Source: an uncultured Verrucomicrobia subdivision 3 bacterium (lineage in GTDB: Bacteria; Verrucomicrobiota; Verrucomicrobiia; Limisphaerales; DASXHY01). Taken from it: 64,000 nucleotides of DNA. Position numbers and translations under genes: made by a program. Position 1 is the first letter of the stretch; each line of letters opens with the position of its first letter. Shown here one piece after another: positions 58,361-64,000 of this stretch. The notes below the pieces were generated by a model, which saw nothing but the letters and a program-made list of their open reading frames with translations, ran no database searches and was not told the DNA's origin. The DNA is taken from contig CALBZA010000073.1 in the NCBI GenBank assembly GCA_937890005.1, forward strand, positions 26,813 through 90,812, in the 5' to 3' direction.

Positions 58361-60232
58361 GTGAATCAGCCAACAATGCGCGAGATCAGAACAGCACCGA
58401 TTGAGAAGCGTCCGCCTTCCAATCCGAGGAACAGCACACTGCTGGCGCTCGTAATCGTTACGGTCGTTCTTTATTTCGCACGGGTGGTGTTCATCCCAGT
58501 TGCCCTCGCGGTCCTCCTGACCTTTCTGCTCGCGCCGCTGGTGATTCGCCTGAGACGCTGGCATTTCGCCAGAGTTCCCGCTGTGCTGTGCGTTGTGGGA
58601 CTGGCTTTCCTGGTCATCGGGATCATGGGCGCCCTTGTGACAGTTCAACTCGGCGACCTTGCGGGCCGGCTTCCGGAATATCAGGAGAACATTCAAAAGA
58701 AGGTTCATTCTGTCCGCGAATCGAGCAGCGGCGTCATCAACCGGCTGACGAGCGCCGTACATGACTTCAGTGAAGAACTGACTCCGCCGGTGCCGCGAAA
58801 AAATACTCCGGGCGAAGTTCCGCCTGTGCCCGTCGAAATCCGTCGCAATGCTTTTTCTCCATTGGAAGCGGTGAGCGGAATTCTCGGCTCCGTTATCAAT
58901 GTTCTTCTCACGGGCAGCATTGTGGTGGTCTTCGTCATCTTCATGCTCTTTCAACGGGAGGATTTGCGTGACCGGCTGATCCGACTGCTTGGCGCGGGTC
59001 AGATCAACATCACGACCAAGGCCCTCGATGACGCCGCGCGACGTCTCAGCCGATACTTGCTCGCGCAGCTGGGACTCAATGTGGGATTCGGCGTTCTCGC
59101 GGCAGGCGGGCTTTTTCTCATGGGCGTGCCAAATCCAATTCTCTGGGGCGCACTGGCGGTTTTGTTGCGATACGTGCCGTATCTCGGAATCTGGATTGCC
59201 GCCGCGATGCCCGCGGCCATTTCGCTGGCGACGAATCCCGGATGGCTCGAACCGATCGGCGTGTTTGTTCTGTACTTCGGCATCGATCTGCTGGTGATCA
59301 ATTTTCTTGAGCCGCTGGTTTATGGCGGTTCCACCGGCATTTCACCGATGGCCATCCTCGTTGCGGCGATTTTCTGGACGTGGCTTTGGGGGCCGATTGG
59401 ACTTCTGCTTTCGACGCCTCTGACAGTTTGCGTCGTGGTGATTGGAAGGTATGTGCCGTCACTGGAATTTCTCAGCGTGCTGCTGGGGGACCAGCCGGTG
59501 TTGACGCCGGAAAAGCGTTTCTATCAGCGGCTCCTTGCCATGGACAGTGAGGAGGCGGCTGATATTGCGCAGACGGTTTTGAAAGAGAACAAGTCGCTCG
59601 AGCGTGTGTACGACGAAGTGGTCGTTCCTGCGCTCGTTCTGGCCGAAGAAGACCGGCATCGCGGGACGCTGGATGCCGCCCGCCAGCAATTCATCATCGA
59701 GAACACGCGATTCATCGTCGAGGATCTGGACGAAAGAGCAGACGAAATTCTCGCCGCGCCGAACACTCCTGTTCATGTGCCCCCGCCGTTTCCGCTGCGG
59801 AACGGGACTGATCGGGATGTCTGTGTTCTGGCGATTGCCGCGCGGGATGAAGCGGATGAACTGGGCGCGATCATGCTCGCGCAGATGTTGGGCCGCAAAG
59901 GAATCTCCACCAAACCGGTTGCAGCGCTCCTGAGTTCCGAACGGCTGGCCATCGCGGCCCGGGAACGCGCGCCGATCATTTGCATTACGGCTGTTCCACC
60001 TTCCGCCTATCTGCACGCGCGCTACATGGCCAAACGGCTGCGTCAGCAGTTTCCCGAGGCGAAGCTCATTGTCGCGATATTGAACGGAGGAGATGTCGCC
60101 GATCTCCGGAAACGGCAGCCACAGATTCCAGCCGACGAATTGGTGACGAGTTTGCAGCAGGCTGCGGCAACAATCATTGCGCTCACGCCCTGCGCAACCG
60201 AGCAGCAGGAACAGACTGCGTTCAGCTCATGA
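58361..60232 (+). CDS. AI-2E family transporter with long C-terminal domain
   Basis: A 623-residue protein. The AI-2E/PerM-type membrane domain (about 25-365) has paired N-terminal helices (LLALVIVTVVLYFARVVFIPVALAVLLTFLLAPLV) and the late block LFLMGVPNPILWGALAVLLRYVPYLGIWIAAAMPAA and TGISPMAILVAAIFWTWLWGPIGLLLSTPLTVCVVVIG. A cytoplasmic extension of about 250 residues follows; its last 130 residues (DVCVLAIAARDEADELGAIMLAQMLGRKG to IIALTP) look like a Rossmann/B12-binding-like fold. This extension is not part of standard members, which are about 350 residues. The stop overlaps the topoisomerase start (ATGA). Function and substrate are unknown. Confidence 0.88.
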   Translation: MNQPTMREIRTAPIEKRPPSNPRNSTLLALVIVTVVLYFARVVFIPVALAVLLTFLLAPLVIRLRRWHFARVPAVLCVVGLAFLVIGIMGALVTVQLGDLAGRLPEYQENIQKKVHSVRESSSGVINRLTSAVHDFSEELTPPVPRKNTPGEVPPVPVEIRRNAFSPLEAVSGILGSVINVLLTGSIVVVFVIFMLFQREDLRDRLIRLLGAGQINITTKALDDAARRLSRYLLAQLGLNVGFGVLAAGGLFLMGVPNPILWGALAVLLRYVPYLGIWIAAAMPAAISLATNPGWLEPIGVFVLYFGIDLLVINFLEPLVYGGSTGISPMAILVAAIFWTWLWGPIGLLLSTPLTVCVVVIGRYVPSLEFLSVLLGDQPVLTPEKRFYQRLLAMDSEEAADIAQTVLKENKSLERVYDEVVVPALVLAEEDRHRGTLDAARQQFIIENTRFIVEDLDERADEILAAPNTPVHVPPPFPLRNGTDRDVCVLAIAARDEADELGAIMLAQMLGRKGISTKPVAALLSSERLAIAARERAPIICITAVPPSAYLHARYMAKRLRQQFPEAKLIVAILNGGDVADLRKRQPQIPADELVTSLQQAAATIIALTPCATEQQEQTAFSS

Positions 60233-61497
60233 ACAGCGCGATGGAGGCAGTCGAGACGCTCAAGGATCCAGTCAAATCCGCGGAAGCGGTCGGGCTCCGA
60301 TACGTCACCGACGCAACTCCTGGAATTGCACGGGAACGGTCGGGAAAGGGATTTCGGTTCAAAGATTCGAAGGGTCGTGTCGTTGCCGACGAAACGACGC
60401 TCAAACGAATTCGGTCGCTTGTCATTCCGCCCGCGTGGAAAGATGTCTGGATTTGCAGCGATCCCAACGGACATCTCCAGGCGACAGGGCGCGATGAACG
60501 TGGACGCAAGCAATTCCGTTATCACAGTCGCTGGCGCGAGATTCGGGATGAAACGAAGTATGCACGCATGGTTCTCTTCGCCAAAGCGCTGCCGTCCATG
60601 CGGCAAAGGGTGGAACGCGATCTTTCACTTCCGGGTCTGCCGCGTGAAAAAGTTCTCGCCACCATCGTCCGGCTTCTCGAGACGAGTCTGATCCGTGTTG
60701 GCAATGATGAGTACGCGAGGAACAACGATTCCTTCGGTCTGACGACCATGCGCGACCGGCATGTCGAAGTGAACGGTTCGAAGGTGCAATTTCGTTTTCG
60801 TGGAAAATCCGGGAAGTGGCACAACCTGGACGTTCGGGACAAGTGCCTCGCGACGATTGTGAAACGTTGCCAGGATCTGCCGGGACAGGAATTGTTCCAG
60901 TTTTTGGATGAACAGGGAGTGCAACGCGATGTCCGGTCGGATGACGTGAACAGCTATCTTCGCGAGATCAGCGGACAGGATTTTACCGCAAAGGATTTTC
61001 GGACCTGGGCGGGAACTGTGCTGGCGGCAATGGCGCTGACTGAGTTGCGGAAATGCGATACGAAGGCGCAGATGAAAAAGAACCTTGTCGCCGCGGTCGA
61101 GTCGGTCGCAAGCCGCCTTGGTAACACGCCGGCAGTCTGCCGCAAGTGCTACATTCACCCGCAGATATTCGATGCCTATCTCGACGGAACCTTGCTCCGC
61201 ACGTTGAAGCGCCGCGCCCAGAAGGAGCTTTCCTCCAGTGCCAGGTTGCGACCGGAAGAAACTTCTGTGCTCCGATTGCTGGAACGCCGTCTTTCGCTGG
61301 AAGAAAAACTCGGCGCAGCATTGAAACGGGAAACTCGACGAACAAAGCGTGCGGGTTCGCCAACAAAGCGCCGAAGGCAGGGCTCGATACGATTCCAGGC
61401 TCGCCCACGAAGTCACCGGCCGGCGATTCCAGTCGCACTTGGACCCGAGCGAAAAAGATCAGGCCTGAAGCAGTTCTCGAAAAGAAGTTCGAAGTAA
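60229..61497 (+). CDS. DNA topoisomerase IB
   Basis: A 422-residue enzyme from the ATG at 60229, which overlaps the preceding stop in ATGA. It relaxes supercoils through a 3'-phosphotyrosine. Family motifs: IPPAWKDVWICSDPNGHLQATGRDERGRKQFRYHSRWRE, active-site R156 in LIRVGNDEYA, the Lys in FRGKSGKWH (K193/K196), R258 in AKDFRTWAGT and the catalytic Tyr Y308 in CRKCYIHPQIFDAYLDG. It is of the short viral/bacterial type. The tail (about 350-422) is basic (RRTKRAGSPTKRRRQG) and probably non-specific for DNA contact. Bacterial members may be spread by transfer. Confidence 0.95.
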   Translation: MNSAMEAVETLKDPVKSAEAVGLRYVTDATPGIARERSGKGFRFKDSKGRVVADETTLKRIRSLVIPPAWKDVWICSDPNGHLQATGRDERGRKQFRYHSRWREIRDETKYARMVLFAKALPSMRQRVERDLSLPGLPREKVLATIVRLLETSLIRVGNDEYARNNDSFGLTTMRDRHVEVNGSKVQFRFRGKSGKWHNLDVRDKCLATIVKRCQDLPGQELFQFLDEQGVQRDVRSDDVNSYLREISGQDFTAKDFRTWAGTVLAAMALTELRKCDTKAQMKKNLVAAVESVASRLGNTPAVCRKCYIHPQIFDAYLDGTLLRTLKRRAQKELSSSARLRPEETSVLRLLERRLSLEEKLGAALKRETRRTKRAGSPTKRRRQGSIRFQARPRSHRPAIPVALGPERKRSGLKQFSKRSSK

Positions 61498-61526
61498 CCG
61501 CAGAGCGCCTACTCGGCGCGCTGCGG
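61498..61526. terminator. hairpin between topoisomerase IB and htpG
   Basis: CCGCAG-A-GCGCC (61498-61509) pairs with GGCGC-G-CTGCGG (61515-61526) around TACTC, with one mismatch. It lies between two converging stop codons. No U-tract follows, so termination strength is uncertain. Confidence 0.55.
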
Positions 61527-61541
61527 TGACTAAAGCAGTGA

Positions 61542-63386
61542 TTAAACCGTCAGCACTTTTTCCAGCAACTGATTCAGCCGATTCAACATCGCGCGGGGAT
61601 CTTCGAGGAGACCGGCCGCGACGCGGGCATTGTCAAGAATCTGTTCCGCCACATTGGCCGCGAGTGCCGAATCTTTCTGCCGCATCGCGTCCAGCCGGGC
61701 GATGATCGGATGCGCCGGATTGATTTCGAAATCGTATTTCACCGGCACAGAATCTTCCGGACCGTCCTTCTTCATCGCCTTCATGATTCGCCGCATGCTC
61801 GAAGTCATGAACTTGTCGGCATCGACGATCAGGGCGGGACTTTCGACAAGGCGCTGTGAAACGCGGACTTCGCCGATGCGATCTCCAAACGTTTCCTTCA
61901 TCCACTTCGCCAGTTCCTTCGCAGCGTCTTCGGACAGTGCGCCGTCCTTCTTCTCAGCCAGGTTCAGGTCGGCCTTTTCCGCGAGGCGCAAAGTTTTGTT
62001 CTCGAAGCTGTGGAGATGTTCGATGACGAATTCGTCCCAGGGATCGTACAGGAACAGAACCTCGAATTTCCGTTCGCGGAACACTTCGAAATACGGGCTG
62101 CTTTCCGCCGCGGCGCGATTTGCCGCGAGCAGGCAGTAAATTTCCTTTTGATCGGACGGCATCCGCTTCACATAGTCCGCCAGCGAAGTGAGCTTTCCTT
62201 TCTCCAACGCCGACGATTCGAAGCGAAGGAGTTTTCCAAGGGCATCCTTGTGAGTGAAGTCTGTGACGACGCCTTCCTTCAGGAAGCGCTGATATTCGGC
62301 GTAGAATTTTTCGTAGGAAGGCGCGTCTTTTTCCGTCTGTTCTTCGAGGAACTTCAGGAAGCGGCCGGTGAGCACCTTGTTCAGCTTCTGCATGAGCGAG
62401 GTGTCCTGCATCGTCTCGCGCGAGATGTTGAGCGGGAGATCTTCGCTGTCCACGACGCCTTTGAGGAATCGCAGCCAGTCGGGGAACAGGCCTTTGGCCT
62501 TCGCCTGGATGAGCACCTTGCGGCAGTAAAGATTCACTTCGGAATCGATGCGGCCCATTCCCATCGATTCAAAGTTCCGCTGCGGCACGAACAGCAAAGC
62601 CTGGATGGAAAGCGGCGCGTCGGCGCTGAAATGCAGCCGGAAAAGCGGCTTGTCGTGGTCGTGTCCGACAAACGTGTAAAACTCGTTGTATTCCTCCTCC
62701 TTGATCTCATTGCGGTTCCTGGCCCAGATCGCCTGCACGGTGTTGAGTCGCTTGCCGTTCAGTTCGATGGGGAAGGGGACGAAGCTGGAGTAGCGTTCAA
62801 TGATGCGCTCGATCGTATGTTCCTGCGCGAACTCTTTGGCGTCATCCTTCAGCTCGAGTGTGATTTTGGTGCCGCGTGGAAGATCAGCCGCCGGTTCCAG
62901 TTCGTAGCCGCCACCGCCTTCGCTGGTCCACTTCCAGCCCTGTTCCTCGGGCACAAAGGAACGGCTCAGAACCGTCACGCGTTTTGCGACCATGAACGCC
63001 GAATAAAAACCAACACCGAACTGGCCGATCAATCCAACGTCCGGTTTCTTTTCCTCGGCAAGCTGCTTGAGAAAGGCCTTCGTTCCGGAATGCGCAATCG
63101 TGCCGAGATTTTCCACCAGTTCACCATGCGTCATGCCGATGCCGGTGTCCGCGATGGTGATGGTTCCGGCCTTGTCGTCGGTCGTGAGCGAAATGGCCGG
63201 AGCGATTTCGGACTGGAGGACAGCCACTCCGGACGACTGGCGAAAGCGCAGTTTTTCGCAGGCATCCGCGGCATTTGAGATCAACTCGCGAACGAAAATT
63301 TCCTTATCCGTGTAAAGCGAATGAATGACGATGTTCAGCAGTTGCTGAATCTCCGCCTGAAAATGATGCGTTTCGGTTGTACTCAT
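61542..63386 (-). CDS. htpG: molecular chaperone HtpG (Hsp90)
   Basis: A 614-residue ATP-dependent chaperone. The N-terminal GHKL ATPase domain (about 1-215) includes QLLNIVIHSLYTDKEIFVRELISNAADACEKLRF, TIADTGIGMTHGELVENLGTIAHSGTKAFL and IGQFGVGFYSAFMVAKRV. The middle domain carries FPIELNGKRLNTVQAIWARNRNEIKEEEYNEFY and the Arg of NISRETMQDTSLMQKL. The C-terminal dimerisation domain ends normally at VLTV. Length matches E. coli HtpG (624). It is a single-gene unit converging on the topoisomerase gene. Confidence 0.98.
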   Translation of the reverse strand: MSTTETHHFQAEIQQLLNIVIHSLYTDKEIFVRELISNAADACEKLRFRQSSGVAVLQSEIAPAISLTTDDKAGTITIADTGIGMTHGELVENLGTIAHSGTKAFLKQLAEEKKPDVGLIGQFGVGFYSAFMVAKRVTVLSRSFVPEEQGWKWTSEGGGGYELEPAADLPRGTKITLELKDDAKEFAQEHTIERIIERYSSFVPFPIELNGKRLNTVQAIWARNRNEIKEEEYNEFYTFVGHDHDKPLFRLHFSADAPLSIQALLFVPQRNFESMGMGRIDSEVNLYCRKVLIQAKAKGLFPDWLRFLKGVVDSEDLPLNISRETMQDTSLMQKLNKVLTGRFLKFLEEQTEKDAPSYEKFYAEYQRFLKEGVVTDFTHKDALGKLLRFESSALEKGKLTSLADYVKRMPSDQKEIYCLLAANRAAAESSPYFEVFRERKFEVLFLYDPWDEFVIEHLHSFENKTLRLAEKADLNLAEKKDGALSEDAAKELAKWMKETFGDRIGEVRVSQRLVESPALIVDADKFMTSSMRRIMKAMKKDGPEDSVPVKYDFEINPAHPIIARLDAMRQKDSALAANVAEQILDNARVAAGLLEDPRAMLNRLNQLLEKVLTV

Positions 63387-63500
63387 GGGCGCATTGAATA
63401 TGAACTGAAGTCCGCTACGTCAAGCGGGTGAAAGAGTGTGGCGTCCGGCAGGATCAGGCGCATCCAATGCAATCTCGGCAGAAAGGCAGAAACCAGTGGC

Positions 63501-63583
63501 CACAGAGGCGCACAGATGCGCACAGATAAATCGGAAAATTCCCGGCCGCTGCAAAGTCGCACGCGAAGGACGCAAAGGACGCG
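63501..63583. repeat. degenerate short tandem repeats
   Basis: CACAGAGGCG-CACAGATGCG-CACAGATA (63501-63528) is a 10-base unit repeated about 2.8 times. ACGCGAAGG-ACGCAAAGG-ACGCGG (63560-63583) is a 9-base unit repeated about 2.7 times. Both are intergenic. Confidence 0.75.
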
Positions 63584-63607
63584 GAGAGAATTACTCCATC
63601 TCGATAG

Positions 63608-63656
63608 GGCAAAGCTGCCGCTTTGCCGAATATTCCATTCCCGCGCCAGCGGGAAT
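63608..63656. repeat. two adjacent perfect 8-bp palindromes (REP-like)
   Basis: GGCAAAGC (63608-63615) pairs with GCTTTGCC (63620-63627) around TGCC. ATTCCCGC (63637-63644) pairs with GCGGGAAT (63649-63656) around GCCA. Nine bases separate them, as in paired REP elements. Confidence 0.75.
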
Positions 63657-64000
63657 AACAAATAGAACCTTGTGCGAAGGGGCCGTCGTCGCGCTGGACA
63701 GTTTTTCACGGGGACTTTCGAGTTTGCGGTTTGGTCGTCTGGGGGAGCGCGCCCGCCCCGGGCGCAGCAGATTGCGCCCCGCGATCTGCATTTGGGTGAG
63801 GTTCCACCCATTTAGTGGACATCGGGAGGTGGGTGCGAGAAAAAGAAAACCCCCAACCTTCAACCGGCCACTCGGAGCAGCGATTGCGTTGCCCGCATTG
63901 CGGCGCAATGGCATTGATTCAGGTGGAGGAAGTGCCGCGGAGATTGAAGCAGGGTCTTTCGTTTTGAATTCATAAGTTGGCGAGGAGCTGCAGGCAGCGG

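Larger units (their letters stand above)
63387..64000. other. intergenic, palindrome-rich end of window
   Basis: No convincing gene is present. The stretch holds the htpG upstream region, a degenerate repeat, and two perfect 8-bp hairpins listed separately. A short frame at 63831-63980 reads RLRCPHCGAMALIQVEEVPRRLK, which could be the zinc-ribbon end of a transposase remnant, but its frame is closed upstream at 63813. Confidence 0.5.

Noticed and set aside
1..64000. CRISPR array, rRNA operon, prophage or intact IS
   Set aside because: No regular spacer-repeat pattern, no rRNA sequence, and no integrase, capsid or transposase gene was seen.
1..64000. tRNA genes
   Set aside because: I looked for T-loop sequences (GGTTCGAATCC type) outside coding regions and found none convincing; a covariance-model scan could still find one.

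Overview
The window looks like chromosomal DNA of a Gram-negative heterotroph of the Verrucomicrobiota, probably near the Pedosphaera/Limisphaerales lineage. This placement is inferred from family content (ThuA-like, DUF5069, DUF4038/DUF5060, DUF2905 and DUF2959 proteins, the C-terminal domain of the cellulase), from signal peptides and outer-membrane proteins, and from the even, moderately high GC content. There is no rRNA, no CRISPR array and no intact insertion sequence, and I recognised no tRNA.

Layout. 1-6.3 kb: a DUF2959 fragment, a small hypothetical gene, a membrane protein, and a leftward operon encoding a von Willebrand A protein, a SIMPL-domain protein, a sensor kinase and a response regulator. 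6.6-13.8 kb: a methyltransferase-like gene, a 1441-residue secreted GH9 cellulase with a duplicated accessory module, an outer-membrane phospholipase A and an exported MsrB. 14-22.2 kb: a SulP transporter, a zinc-ribbon protein, Rex, HU, an SGNH hydrolase, DUF309, IF-1, DUF2905, an ABC exporter and a PfpI-like protein. 22.4-31 kb: a GT2 gene, then about 1.3 kb without a credible ORF that holds a probable large structured RNA ending in a strong terminator, then ThuA-like and sugar isomerase genes, then a surface-polysaccharide cluster. 31.2-37.7 kb: core genes icd, hisS, an HU/IHF gene, pyrD, rpsB and tsf. 37.7-43.6 kb: a GldG-like protein and a rightward operon for a nine-heme cytochrome, an eight-heme lipoprotein-like cytochrome and a 733-residue beta-barrel, which together resemble a trans-outer-membrane electron conduit. 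43.8-49 kb: a PfkB sugar kinase, a DUF4038 glycosidase-like protein and small secreted or hypothetical proteins. 49-53.4 kb: batE, batD and a PAS-GAF histidine kinase. 53.6-57.4 kb: a probable zinc uptake operon without an ATPase gene. 57.3-63.4 kb: an EamA transporter, an AI-2E family permease overlapping a topoisomerase IB gene, and htpG. The last 600 bases are intergenic and rich in palindromes.

Biology. The cell appears to secrete polysaccharide-degrading enzymes, maintain an asymmetric outer membrane, respond to redox state through Rex and to oxidative damage through MsrB, and may pass electrons across its outer membrane. The two strongest candidates for something undescribed are the roughly 870-nt structured RNA at 23283-24148 and the porin-cytochrome gene set at 38972-43637.
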